Source: Erigeron canadensis
Lineage: Eukaryota > Streptophyta > Magnoliopsida > Asterales > Asteraceae
DNA length: 64,000 nt
Assembly (NCBI RefSeq): GCF_010389155.1
Contig: NC_057761.1
Span: 4,900,501-4,964,500, forward strand
Direction of reading: 5' to 3'
This document shows, one piece after another, positions 34,636-45,861 of the stretch. The stretch's first letter is position 1, and every line of letters starts with the position of its first letter. The position numbers and the translations under genes are program-made. Under the pieces are notes generated by a model. That model saw only the letters and a program-made list of their open reading frames with translations, was not told the DNA's origin and ran no database searches.

Positions 34636-34915
34636 ATCAACGGATTTTAGAAGTCTTTACCAGCAGCCGTTTGCTACTGGACTAGGTAGGGACTTTTAGC
34701 ACCCTATTACTTTTATTATGCTTTTTCCCAAAGCATCAGGGATCAACGGATTTTAGATGTCTTTACCAGCAGCCTTTGCTGCTAGACTAGATAGGGACTT
34801 TCAGCACCCTATTACTTTTATTATGCTTTTTCCCAAAGCATCAGGGATCAACAGATTTTAGATGTCTTTACCAGCAGCCGTTTGCTGCTGGACTAGATGA
34901 AGACTTTAGGGCTCT
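34636..34915 (-). repeat. ~105-bp tandem repeat, about 2.6 copies
   Basis: Units start at 34636, 34742 and 34847 with ATCAACGGATTTTAGA (ATCAACAGATTTTAGA in the third). They contain GTCTTTACCAGCAGCC, TAGGGACTTT(T/C)AGCACCC and CTTTTTCCCAAAGCATCAGG. The array lies between pol and the third ORF. The near identity of the units suggests recent expansion or conversion. Confidence 0.85.
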
Positions 34916-35009
34916 TCATTGCCTTGTTTTGTAGCAAGTAAGACACACTTGAACTTGTTGAGGATCTTGATATAAGTCAAGAGATTTTAACTTACAAAAG
35001 ATATGTAAG

Positions 35010-36704
35010 TTAAGTAGCAGACTCACCATTTAGCATTCCCAACTTGCTGACGAGATCCTTGAATCTCTTTTCATCTAAAGGTTTAGTGAAGATGTCAGCA
35101 AGTTGGTCATCAGTGGGGATGAAGTAAATTTCAACATCCCCCTTCATGACATGATCATGAATGAAGTGATACCTAATGTCAATATGCTTAGTTTTGGAAT
35201 GCTGAACAGGGTTATGCGTGATGGCAATAGCACTAGTGTTGTCACACATAATTGGGATTTTAGAAAAATCTAAGTCATAGTCAGCAAGTTGGTTTTTCAT
35301 CCAAAGGACTTGTGCACAACAACTTGCTGCTGACACATACTCTGCTTCAGCAGTGGAGATGGAGACTGTATGCTGTTTCTTACTAGACCAACTAGTCAGC
35401 CTTCCCCCCAACAGTTAACATCCACCACTGGTACTTTTCCTATCTAACATGCAGCCAACATAGTCAGAATCAGAGTATGCAACTAAGTCAAAGTTAGAAT
35501 CTTTGGGATACCAAAGACCTAGAGAGGAAGTCCCTTTGAGATATTTGAAGATACGCTTGACAGCGAGAAGGTGAGACTCCCTGGGTGATGCTTGATATCT
35601 TGCACAAAGGCAAGTAGCAAACATAATGTCTGGACGACTCGCTGTGAGATACATCAGCGTGCCTATCATCCCACGATAGAAAGTGGGGTTCACATGCTTA
35701 CCATCAAGGTCAGCATGGAGATTATTTGGAGGAGACATGGGAGTAGGCTTTGTAGTGATATTAGACATATCAAATTTAGCCAGCATGTCTCGTATGTATT
35801 TTTCTTGGTTTATAAAAATGCCATCAGGAAGTTGGCGAATTTGTAGACCAAGGAAGAAGGTCAGCTCACCCATCATACTTATTTCAAAGTGAGAAGACAT
35901 TAGTGAGCTAAACTTATTGCAAAGTTTCTTGCTGGAAGATCCAAATATGATGTCATCGACATATATTTGTACATATAGGACATGAGCACCCTTTTTATAA
36001 ATAAAGAGGGTGTTGTCTATAGATCCTCGCTGAAACTCATGAGAAAGAAGAAATTCAGAGAGTGTGTCATACCAAGCTATGGGAGCTTGTTTAAGACCAT
36101 ATAATGCCTTATAAAGACGATGGACATGGTTTGGCTTGGTTAGGTCTTCAAAACCAGGTGGCTGCTCCACATAAACTTCTTCTTTGAGTTTTCCATTTAG
36201 GAAAGCACTCTTGACATCCATTTGATATACGGTGAAGTTTCGATAAGCAGCATGTACCAAGAATAAGCGTATTGCTTCAAGTCTGGCCACTGGAGCAAAG
36301 GTTTCGTCATAGTCGACACCTTCTTCTTGAAGGTAACCTTGAGCGACTAACCTAGCCTTGTTGCGTATAACAACACCATCTTTGTCCATTTTATTCCTAT
36401 AAACCCATTTAGTTCCAATGGGTTCTTTGCCAGGAGGAAGAGGAACCAAGAACCAGATATGCTGTCTTTGGAATTGTGTTAGTTCTTCTTGCATGGCAGC
36501 AACCCACGATGGGTCAACCATAGCCTCACCAATATTCTTAGGAGTGATCATTGACAAGAAATTAACATATAGACATGTGTTTCTAGTCGCTGATCTGGTC
36601 ACAATGCCCTGCTGAGGATCACCAATAATTTGGTGAGCAGGATGACTTGAAGTCCATTTATGTGATGGGACACTTGATGAACCTAGAGTGGCAGCGGAAG
36701 ACAT
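35010..36704 (-). pseudogene. Copia reverse transcriptase and RNase H (element 3)
   Basis: RT carries [49 protein letters not shown] and the catalytic [13 protein letters not shown]. Then come [29 protein letters not shown] and [22 protein letters not shown] at 35415-35417 interrupts the frame where a Gln codon is expected (SGGC, stop, LLGGRLTSW). RNase H follows in the same frame with ISTAEAEYVSAASCC, MCDNTSAIAI, HIDIRYHFIHD and the usual end LADIFTKPLDEKRF. The single nonsense codon removes RNase H; otherwise the catalytic residues are present. Confidence 0.9.
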
Positions 36705-38283
36705 TTGTATGGGATCAGCAGGAGAAGAATAAGAGGAGAAATCAATGGTAATTGAAGGTTCAACAGGAGTTTGATCAGTGGAGCCATTTGACTGATTTGA
36801 GTTATCAATAATGATGAGGTCATCAGCAGACTCATGTCTTCAGCGTTAGCTGAAGCATCATGAAACTCATCATCAGCAGAGTCATCAACTTGCACATCAT
36901 CAGCCAGTGATCTAGGTTTGGCTGATGCAACATGGATTGACCTTAAGATAGGCTCAACTAGCTCAATCGTATAGATATGAGCAGCAACTTGCTCCAGCTC
37001 AAGATCTGCTGAACTGTCCTCAGTGAGTTGCTGATCAAGAGGAGGTAAGCAAGAAGCATCAACAAATGAGTCAGCATCCTCCGTAGGAGGATTAGTGAAC
37101 TCATTGAAGATCTTTTCAGTAGAAGATGGCTGGATATCTTTAAGAGCATATGAGCTTTCATCAAAAGTGACATGAATGGATTCATCCACTTTTTGAAGAC
37201 GAGTATTAAATACTCTAAAAGCTTTGCTAATGGCAGAATATCCAACAAAGTAACCATCATCAGCTTCAGGATCAAATTTGCCTAGTTGATCTTTATTATT
37301 AAGAATAAAGATAGGACAACCAAATATATGGAAGTATTTGATTTGAGGTTTCTTTCCTCTTAACACTTCATATGCTGTCTTGTCATGTCTTTTAATAATG
37401 AGACAGCGATTTTGAGTGTGACAAGCAGTGTTGACTGCTTCAGCCCAAAACCTACTGGAAAGAGAGGACTCACTGAGCATTGTACGTGCTACCTCAATAA
37501 GAGTTCTATTTCTCCTTTCAGCAACACCATTTTGCTCAGGAGTTCTAGTAGAAGAGAAGTTTTGTGAGATCCCTTGATCAGCACAAAAAGATTCAAGAGT
37601 GTGATTTCTAAACTCAGTGCCATGATCACTTCTGAGTTCTTTAACCCTTATGCTGTTGAGATTTTCCATTTTCTTAATGAATTTGATAATTTCATCAGCA
37701 GCATCACTCTTAGAATTAAGAAAGATTGTCCAAGTATATCGTGAATATTCATCCACAATTACTAAAGTGTATCTACTACCCTTTAGACTTTGGACATTCA
37801 CTGGACCAAAAAGGTCCATGTGAAGAAGATGAAAGCAACCCTTAATAGAATTTGCTTGTTTTGTTTTGAAGGTAGCTCTATGGCATGCTGACTTAGCAAA
37901 GAAACAAGTCTCACTATCAGTTTTGATAGGTGTGAAGTCTACAAGATATACATCTCGTTTTCTTGGTGCTACCAAGACGACTTCCTTGTTGATGTTTACT
38001 ACAGTGCCTTGATGTTTATCAAGGATTACTTTGTAGTCAGCATCACATAGTTGACTTATGCTGATGAGATTATGCTTTAATCCATTTACATAAGCAACTT
38101 TAGAGAATTTTATGAGGCCATTAGAAAGAAGACCATACCCTTCAGTCTGTCCAGTGGAGTTATCACCAAACACCACTGTAGGACCAGGTGCCTCTGTATA
38201 GTTATCCAGCAGGGACTTAGAGCCAGTCATGTGTTTTGAACAACCGCTGTCCAAATACCACACTTCTTTTCCCAGCGAGCCCT
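36705..38283 (-). pseudogene. Copia protease and integrase lacking the integrase zinc finger (element 3)
   Basis: Protease opens EVWYLDSGCSKHMTG (DSG active site). After CFFAKSA the frame jumps to CHRATFKTK, skipping 49 residues that element 2 keeps (the His/Cys zinc finger, including HKRMSHVNF and CGACEKGKC). The deletion is in frame. The integrase core is complete: Asp in HMDLFGPVN, Asp in LRSDHGTEF, Glu in PEQNGVAERRNRTL, followed by the linker (IFGCPIFILNN, GYFVGYS). A frameshift near 36838 separates it from the RT frame. The N-terminal zinc finger is needed for multimerisation in integrases generally, so this protein should be defective. Confidence 0.88.
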
Positions 38284-38307
38284 GCATGGATATAAAGAAA
38301 GGATTTA
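38282..38307 (-). other. Gag stop plus acceptor-like tract before protease (element 3)
   Basis: On the minus strand the gag TAA is followed by TCCTTTCTTTATATCCATGCAG and then the protease frame. A pyrimidine tract ending in CAG looks like a splice acceptor. Comparable tracts are at 57073-57091 (E) and 48480-48493 (F). Confidence 0.4.
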
Positions 38308-38902
38308 GGGTTCACTTTGTTCATCCATTGCCATGTCAGCAGGATTAACTAAAGGTACTTTAGAGGAGGATATTGGCTCTTCAGAAAAAGCCTCCTCAAG
38401 AGTAGTGTGATTTCCCACAGAGACAAGACCAAAGGTGTTATCTTCATTGGAGGGCATTACACTGGTTTCATTACTATGAAGATATGCATAGCTGCTCACT
38501 ACATCAGGAGCACTATACTCAACCAGCATTGAAGGTTGCCCCCAAACATTTGAAATAACCCTCTGAGAATGGGGAATTTCAATGCGCTGAGCTTCTATGT
38601 ATTCAGCGATGCTTGCATTAGTGACAGAAGAATTGTCACTGATTACAGGTTCAGTCTAGAGGTTCTCACTGATCCTTGTAGAGGAAGAAGATGTTTCAGC
38701 AGATATAGAGATGTTTGGTTGAATTACAACCGCTGGAGTATCTCTTGAGCTGACAGAAACGCATTCAGAGGCAACATGTCCTCTGCTGCTACAAAGATAG
38801 CATTTTTTGTCAGAAGGGTTGCCTTGTTGATTCTAAATGAGAAATTCCCTCAGCTGAGAGAAAAGATCATTCACTCGCTGAGTAAGCTCATTTATTTGAG
38901 GA
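38305..38902 (-). pseudogene. Gag C-terminal remnant (element 3)
   Basis: It contains the second zinc knuckle CYLCSSRGHVASEC (about 38768-38810) and the tail LVEYSAPDVVSSYAYLHSNE ... AMDEQSEP, matching element 2. A TAG at 38833-38835 replaces a CAG of element 2, and another TAG lies near 38656. Homology ends at about 38902. Confidence 0.85.
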
Positions 38903-39898
38903 TATCTTGGTTGTGGTTGATAGACTCACAAAGTTTGGCCATTTTATGGTATTGAGTCGCCCATTTTCTACCATAACTGTGGCTAAATTGTTTTGGGGTA
39001 ACATCTTCAAAATACATGGAAATCCTGTAACCATTGTGTCAGACAGGGACCCTATCTTTCTTAGCAGTTTTTGGAAAGAGTTTATGAAGTTACAAGGCAT
39101 TCAGTTGGCAATGTCTAGTGCATATCAACCTCAATCTGACAGGCAAACTGAGGTTTTCAAAAGGTGTTTGTAAGGTTATTTGAGGAGCATGTGTTTGGAT
39201 GCCCCATTAACTTAGGTTCAATGGGTGCCTTTAGCTCAATGGTGGTACAATACCTCTTGGCATTCCAGTATTAAAATGACACCTTATGAAGCTTTATTTG
39301 GAGTTAAGCCTAATTTGCACATTCCTTTCATACTTGGGGATACTGCAATTGCAGTAATGGGAGATTTACACAGAGAACGAGAAGCAATGATTCAAAAACT
39401 TAAGAGTAATCTGGATCCTGCAAGGAATAGAATGAAACAATTTGCAGATGCAAATAATCACTGAAGGGCCATCACAACAGGAAACTCAGTCCCAAATTTT
39501 TTGCAGTGGGAGATTGGGTTTATGTGAAACTACACCCATTTGCACAACAATCACTAAAGGGCCATCACAACAGGAAACTCAGTCCCAAATTTGTTGGCCC
39601 ATTTTTGATATTAAAGAAAATTGGCAGTGTTGCATATCAGTTAGACTTTCCAGCAGAAGCTCATATGCATAATACTTTTCATGTGTCATTGCTTAAGAAG
39701 GCTTATGGTCCAATTTCAACTCCACAACCACTGCCTACTGGTCACAGATTTACTTTGCAACCTAGAGCAGTATTGGACAGGAAAATAGTCAAGAGAAATG
39801 GTAAAGGTGCTATGCAGGTGTTAATTCATTGGCAAGGACTGGATGCATCTGATGCATCATGGGAATTCTTAGAAGACATGAAGTTGAGGTTTCCTTAA
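38903..39898 (+). pseudogene. Chromovirus integrase end with chromodomain-like tail
   Basis: The core has VVVDRLTKFGHFM, IVSDRDPIFLSSFWKEF (second catalytic Asp) and SAYQPQSDRQTEVFKRCL (catalytic Glu). The C-terminal region has WWYNTSWHSSIKMTPYEALFG, GDWVYVKLHPFAQQSLKG, VGPFLILKKIGSVAYQLDFP and HNTFHVSLLKKAYG. It ends with LIHWQGLDASDASWEFLEDM, the chromodomain-like tail that targets chromovirus insertion to chromatin. Stops near 39172 and 39213 and a ~40-base local duplication at 39463-39592 break the frame. Confidence 0.88.
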
Positions 39899-39940
39899 TT
39901 CCATTTTTAAGGACAAAAATCCTTTGAAGGAGAGGGTAAA

Positions 39941-40280
39941 TGTTACATGTTAAAGGAAGTCAGTTCAAGAAATGACAAGTAAGAGACTTGAGGAACTAGT
40001 TATGTCAAAATTAGGAGAAGTTTGGAATGGTTGTTAGGAACGGTTATATCCCGCCTATTGTATTTTCTTTTATATAGATATATTCTTGAATTGTAATAAT
40101 GAGTGGAGAATAAATAAAAATTACAGTTTCTCTCTTCTATAAAATTCTTCTATCATCACTCCTCAATGACTAATGTTAATAGATATATTCTTTTAATGTT
40201 ATTAGATATCTATATAAAATTCTTTTATATAGATATATTCTTCTATCTGTTGTTAGGAACTAGTCAGATTATTCATCTCT
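39941..40280 (+). repeat. Probable 3' LTR of the chromovirus fragment
   Basis: It begins TGTTACATG directly after the purine-rich tract and contains AATAAA-type signals (GAATAAATAAAA near 40110). The end cannot be fixed because no second copy is present; candidate CA ends are near 40164 and 40280. The motif ATGACTAATGTTAATAG occurs at 40165 and again near 40600. Confidence 0.5.
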
Positions 40281-40851
40281 TTCACCTATGGTAAGTTCAA
40301 CGTATTCTATCTTCTTTAAATTTTATAAGCTACTATTTTTTTTTTGGGGATCACTTCATTTTATTTTGATGCGATTCGATCATGGGGGTTGGGTTTATCT
40401 ATTATTGGGATTTAGGACCTACATCAAACCTTTTAGTTACTTATCTCTGCATATGCTGTATTCTTGTTTTTAATTCCTTGTAGCCTCTTAGGACTTTTCG
40501 TTCAGTTAACTTGCATAAGGTTTACCTTCATCGGGATCTCGTTTTGCCGTAATTACGTAAATGGTGATTGACCTATGTTATAGTATATATTAACTAAATG
40601 ACTAATGTTAATAGCTCACGTCGTTATCCTTTATATATTGCATTGTAGTAAGTCTGCATTGCGTATTTAAGGCTTTTACAACTTTAGTAGTGTTTTAGTT
40701 GATGTTTTGAAGTTCTTAAAAATTAGTGAACTTTGTATATGGATAATGGGATGCGATCATGTAGAAACTTAAAAAATGGTGAAAACCACGGTACTCATAT
40801 GGGCCCTTGGATCAACAACAACCTAAGGTCATGATTGTGAAATCTCTCACT
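40281..40851. other. Unassigned sequence between the chromovirus fragment and element H
   Basis: No gene or repeat family recognised. Confidence 0.4.
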
Positions 40852-41780
40852 TGATGGTTTAACCCACAAGTGTAGAATACAACAAGTCAATTAAGTACGC
40901 ACTAGATAGGACTAGTATGAAGATGACAAGTCAAGTAAGCACTAGATTGTACTAGTATTACAATAAATATAAATTCAAGAATATATATAAAGTAATACGT
41001 ACTTAAGCAATATAAAGATAAGCAAGTAAAGTAAATGGTGAGACAAAATGTAATTTTCAAATGTATTTTATTTATTGATGTTAAATAAAATACAAGGTTG
41101 TTGCGGAACAAGATATTACAAAGTAAGTATCTAAACAACCTATGAATTACAAGTGATCTAATATTGCTAAATAAACTCCTTGATGGAAATACTTAAAGTT
41201 GTGAAGTATAACTGTTTAGATCGAGAGTATTTGAGCAAAAGCACCAAATTGCAAAAGTGTGTAATTTGGACGAGGAAAGTGACTTGGTATTTATAGGCAA
41301 AAAGAATAAATATAATATTATTTTTGCTGTACAAATATGGTTACATGCATTTAAGGAAATTACTTTAATTCCTTAAATGTATTGATTAAAGTACAAGAAT
41401 AAAGTCACTTGATAGTGACTTGTCTTCTAATTAACCAACCACCTTTACATGCGTGTAAGGCTTTTAACAAAGGACAAATGGATTGTCCGGGTAAAGGCAT
41501 GTAAAGGCATAAAGTCAATTCCTCGTAATTAGTGTTCAGACTTGTAAGGTCTAGAACACTGTCAAGGGCTCCAGTCAGGAGATTTGGTAAGACTGCCAGT
41601 GAGTTTCGCTATTTGTTAGACTTCTTTCTTGACTGGAGTGAAGTCTAGTGAACAAATCTGGTGGAATCCAGATTCCTGTACAAGTAAGATGTTCACTGGT
41701 CTTCACATAATTTCTGGACAAATCTTCAGAGGACTCCAGTAGTCACTTCTGGAGCGAGTCCAGTAAATCTGGACCTAACA
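40852..41780 (-). repeat. 3' LTR of element H
   Basis: On the minus strand it starts TGTTAGGTCCAGATTTACTGG next to the polypurine tract and probably ends GGTTAAACCATCA. A TATA box (CCTATAAATACC) lies near plus 41288-41299. The end at 40852 is inferred from the terminal CA and likeness to the ACCATCA end of element 2. Confidence 0.65.
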
Positions 41781-41794
41781 AATTCCCCCTATTT
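41781..41794 (-). other. Polypurine tract of element H
   Basis: The minus strand reads AAATAGGGGGAATT immediately before the LTR. Confidence 0.8.
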
Positions 41795-42064
41795 GTTTAG
41801 TAATTATGCAAGGATTTTCAAGCCTTTATCTATACAAGTTTGTGCTTGAAAAATCCTTGAAAAATTGACTAAGTCTAATTTGAATTACTGGAGAGCCACT
41901 TTATAGATCATCAGTGTTCCCAGTTTATACAATTTGATTTTTAGACTTAATCTGGATAAATACTTGAGAAAAATAAGAATTGCAACTTATATTTACAGAC
42001 ATCAACTGGAGGAAAGTTACAATTTTATCAACATAAAGAAATAAATACAAGTACAATATCAGAT

Positions 42065-43507
42065 TCAGGTCATTCTCTTTTCAGCATGCCCAGATGGCTC
42101 TTCTGTGGCCTTCCTCTTTAAATCTGGAGATGATGAAGTAGTTAGAGTAGTCCTTAAGCCGAGCTCCATCTCTATCAGTTCCTTCCTCATCCATTCCTTA
42201 CCAATCCTCTTCATGAAATACTTGACATCCTGGGAAACATCTTTACCTCTGTAGGAAAGGCCAATCTCTCTAAGTTCTGACCATCCAAATGCCCTGATTG
42301 ACGTATCTTTTCTTTCATCAGTAAAGTTCCCTTCTTTGAAGAGTTTGACATGGAACTTTGAGAAGTTATCATGATTTTCTGCTAGATGGATCTCAGCACC
42401 TAGTATTGATCGGACATCAGCTCTGAATTGTGACAAATGTTCATACTTTTCTGTTGTCTGAGCCCTTTTTACCATATCATCCACTTCCCTGGACACCTTT
42501 CTTTGCTCAGCAGCTTGTTGAAATTTTTCTTTGTTGATTCTTTCTGAAGTGTTCAAGGGAATGAAAGTGCTAAGATTTGCATCTTTGGCAGCTTTAGATT
42601 TTCTGGCTGGTGCCTTGGGTAAACCTTTGATCTTCTTTCTATATTCATTCTCCAGAGCAGTAGCATTACTCCTTACTTGTTTCTGGAGATCTTTCAATTC
42701 TTCTCTTCTCTGGGCAATAAGATCCAGTATGCTCACACCATGGATTTCAGAATCATAAACTTGTTCATCTTGAGCATACATGGATCGAATATAGACATCA
42801 TCCAAGGTATCCAGACATTTCTTAAGCCTGGAATCATCCTTCATCTTTTTATAGACTTCAATTTGAACGCCCAACCTGCCAGCGTTATAAGAATCCAGAT
42901 TCTCATGCCTGGCCATATCTAACCGGTGAGCAATCAAGCCATCGTTCATATTCTTCTTGAAAATTTCAATCAAGATGCACTCTTGCTCCAGTCTTTTTGC
43001 CTTGGCCTCATCAGCAGATACATATTCTTCTTCTGCTTCATCAGTTAGTTCACCAAACACCACTTGCTTTCTCTTGATCTTTTTCATTGTGGTTGGGATG
43101 TCTGGAAACTCTTCAAACACTGGCTTACTGGCATCAATACCAGCAGCCTCTTCTTCAACCTGTCCACTGGCATCAGTACCAGTGACTCTTTTCCAATCAC
43201 CTTCTTCCAGACTTCAATCTTCTTTTGAAGATCACCAACACTTTCCTTTCCAGAACTTCCCCCCTTGGAAGCATCTCCAGATTGAAGATGATTCCACACC
43301 TGGTCCAACTTATGTCTGTCAGTAGAATCAAAGGTTCTACCAGACACTGGAGCAATATTATTCACAGTTTTCCTCAACTGTATCACTTCCTTTTTGATAA
43401 TTTCAAGATCTTGAGGAAAGTGGCGAGGCAACTGGGTGTTAATCATCTTTATTACCTCAGGCAACAACCCATCACGAAGATTTCTGAAGAGTATTTCAGA
43501 AACTTCT
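42065..43507 (-). pseudogene. Third-ORF C-terminal part of element H
   Basis: One frame (43084-43467 and upstream to about 43507) reads IIKKEVIQLRKTVNNIAPV and HKLDQVWNHLQSG. After a frameshift near 43150-43200, a 351-residue frame (from 43120) reads EFPDIPTTMKKIKRKQVVFG, LDTLDDVYIRSMYAQDEQVY, LDLIAQRREELKDLQKQV and SDVSQ-like blocks to a basic end EEPSGHAEKRMT. It is charged and coiled-coil rich, with no membrane segment. Position (after pol, before the LTR) equals the third ORF of elements 2 and 3, though the sequence is clearly diverged. Function unknown. The gypsy insertion cuts it at 43508. Confidence 0.65.
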
Positions 43508-44318
43508 TGATGTGACTAAATATATACATACTTCCCACATGGTTTTTAGGTCGTTTTATGCACGTTTGTTGGTCATTTGCATGTATATTCGATGCTTTAT
43601 GGTATGCGTGAGTGGTTTCAGGTACATGACATGTAAAACGGATGAAAATGGCTAAAAATGACTTTAGAAAGGATGAAATGATGTTTGTGGAAGTTACGGG
43701 TGAAGGAGGTGTGAAAAAAAGATGTTAAAGTGAAGAAATCATGATGGAAGAAGTGTAACTCCTGTTAGAATGGTTAACTCCCGTTAGAAACACGAAGAAT
43801 AAATTGGAAAGCTCTTGTAGGTCGATTTCTATCATCTATTTGTTCAAGAATATCAAATTCTATTCAAGGATTCATTATTTCTCCCGAATTCATCAATACT
43901 ATCGGTAAAATATGATTTCTTTTAATATTATTTGCGCTTCCTTGGTTATTATGAGTTGCTAAATCTTATTTGCACCCGCTTGGGTAGTGAACATGTCATA
44001 GGGTCGTTGTGAATGTTACTTGCAAACGTTGAACAAGGTTTTTACGTTTAATCAAAGATCCATATTTATTTGAGTTTAAATATTGTTTTCATCTTTTATA
44101 TTTATTGATTGATAATCGTAATTAGAAGTTTGGAAGAAAAATCTATGTCATTGTCAATTGGTTTATGAAAAGGTTGATCGGTCTATAATTAGCCTAAAGT
44201 CGTTGGAGTTCGGAAGAAACTAACGATAAAGATTTTAAACAATTAAATTCATTTTGAATGTGTAAACACTTATGATAGAGGAATCTAATTAGGTGAATAA
44301 GAAGTTCGGAAGAAAGCT
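43508..44318 (+). repeat. 5' LTR of G, left part
   Basis: It starts TGATGTGACTAAATATATAC where the third ORF of H stops. It runs to AAGCT (44314-44318), the left copy of the TSD made by E. The text pattern (GGAAGTTCGGAAGAAA blocks near 44210 and 44307) is internal repetition. Confidence 0.75.
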
Positions 44319-44656
44319 TGTAATTAACACGATTTCATCTCCGAATTCACAGATTCAACGGTGGATTTGTGTGTGTGTGTTCTTTGTGTTTTAGTGTGTG
44401 TTTTTAGAGAGAGAGAGAGAGAGAGAGAGAAAAAGGATTGGGATTAAGTGTGTGTAAAATTACAGGAATAAAATGAAAATGGGGAAAAAAGGCTTATGAT
44501 TTCTGAGGTGTTGAGGGGTATTTATAGTCTAACTATACAATTATCCTAATTATTACATCTACACCCTCAACCTTAGAAATCATTTCACTATGACTTAACA
44601 ACAAGTAAGTCCACTAACTTAAATTACAATTTATCACTATTTTTGGATTTCTAACA
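44319..44656 (-). repeat. 3' LTR of E
   Basis: 338 bp with a (GA)n run at about 44408-44430. The minus-strand TATA (CTATAAATAC) is at plus 44518-44527. It is bordered on the inside by the polypurine tract (minus ACTAAGGGGGAGAA, 44657-44671). Confidence 0.92.
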
Positions 44657-45546
44657 TTCTCCCCCTTAGTGATATATTGTAATGAATGAAGTACGTGTTA
44701 ATCTTGTCTTGTAGGAATAGATTTGATGAGCCCGTTGGTGAAGACAATTGGTTTGTTGAAACAAGTATTTGGAGAACTTGATTCAATCTTGGTCTTGGAC
44801 TTCTTGAAGTTAAATCATGAAGAGATTCTCAATGTTCTTTTTGAACAGAGAATAAGTGTGTGTTCTTTCTTGATTCTTTGAAGATTGTTGAACCATGAAT
44901 CAGAGTTGTCTTTTGATATGCGGAAGGTATAAACTTGGTTTTGGTTCGTCAATCTTCGATTCTTGAGTGAAATTCATCTTCTTGGAATGAAGTATCATGA
45001 ACTTGTACTCCCCCCCCTTGATGTATGCATTGGAGCTTTTTGAAAGAGTATAATTGTATGACTTGAAGATCTTGAATGGAATATGTTGATGAAGACTCTT
45101 TTGAAGCTTTACTTTTATGTCTAGAATCTTCCAATCAATCTTTCAACTTTTTGTAGTTTTGATCTTTGTCACAATAACTTGAACACTTTTGAGAGTAAAC
45201 TTTTGAATGAAGTTTGGATAAGTCTCTTATGAAGTGATCATGCTCCCCCTCCATCCATGAGTGTAAACATTTTGGAGCATCTTTGAACATTTGTTCCATC
45301 TTGAGATTATAGCCTTTCATCTTTGGTCTCATTCTTATCTTTGTAATCAATGTAAATTTCCTCCTTTTTCAAAATCAATAACTCAAACAACTAGTGAAAA
45401 TCTGAGCTCAATTGACTGAAATGTTTTGAAAATCTTTGACAAGTTAATCTAAAGAAACTATATAAGAAACTAGATTTAAAAGTAATCATTCCAATTCACT
45501 CTAACTATTTTCTCTCAACTCCATCTTCAACCTCCATACAACCAAT
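44657..45546 (-). other. 3' untranslated region of E, part next to the 3' LTR
   Basis: It begins with the polypurine tract and contains two more C-rich tracts (45009, 45243). Two short minus frames (44949-45134, 45135-45350) are Lys/Gln-rich fragments with no recognised domain and may be decayed coding sequence. Confidence 0.5.
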
Positions 45547-45551
45547 CAATA

Positions 45552-45831
45552 TGTAATATTGCAGGAATCGTTCGTGTTCGGGTGCGGAAGTAAGGTGAGT
45601 AACAATGGTGGATGTGTGTGTGTTAGTGTGTGTATTGAGAGAGACAGAGATGTGTATGTGGAAAGCTTTGAAAAATATTTTGCAATATGTGACTAAAGGT
45701 TACAAAAGGTTAAGGCTTGAGGGGTATTTATACTCTAAGTAAATACATAAGCTCCCCCTCAACCTTATATTACATATACAACTTAACAAAGATAATGAAA
45801 TACAACTAAGCACTATTTTGAATTTCTAACA
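45552..45831 (-). repeat. 3' LTR of F
   Basis: 280 bp. Minus-strand TATA (GTATAAATACCCC) at about plus 45722-45734. It is followed inside by TTCTCCCCCTTAGTG, the polypurine tract in inverse, the same as that of E. Confidence 0.93.
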
Positions 45832-45861
45832 TTCTCCCCCTTAGTGCTTGGTTGTCTTCTA

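Larger units (their letters stand above)
29284..38902 (-). mobile_element. Sirevirus-like Ty1/copia element 3, 5' part lost
   Basis: On the minus strand, from right to left: gag C-terminal part, protease, integrase, RT, RNase H, a ~105-bp tandem repeat, a large third ORF, polypurine tract and the 649-bp 3' LTR. It belongs to the same family as element 2 (equal LTR length, high similarity throughout). Homology to gag stops at about 38902, where Ty3/gypsy sequence begins, so the gag N-terminal half, leader and 5' LTR are missing. It retains the whole RT, RNase H and third ORF that element 2 lacks. Confidence 0.92.
38903..40280 (+). mobile_element. Ty3/gypsy chromovirus 3' fragment (pol end and LTR)
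   Basis: It starts abruptly in the middle of the integrase core, runs through the integrase C-terminus and a chromodomain-like segment to the stop at about 39896, then a purine-rich GAAGGAGAGGGTAAA and an LTR-like start TGTTACATG at 39941. Everything upstream (gag, protease, RT, RNase H) is missing; the junction with element 3 is at about 38902. The right edge is uncertain. Confidence 0.8.
40852..43507 (-). mobile_element. Sirevirus-like Ty1/copia element H, 3' part
   Basis: On the minus strand: end part of a third ORF, polypurine tract (41781-41794), then a 929-bp LTR. It differs in sequence from elements 2 and 3 but has the same arrangement. At 43508 it is interrupted by the LTR of Ty3/gypsy element G. 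The remainder of H is expected beyond the right edge of the window. Confidence 0.75.

Noticed and set aside
38888..39100. Minus-strand ORF over the chromovirus integrase
   Set aside because: Antisense shadow of a recognisable integrase core on plus.
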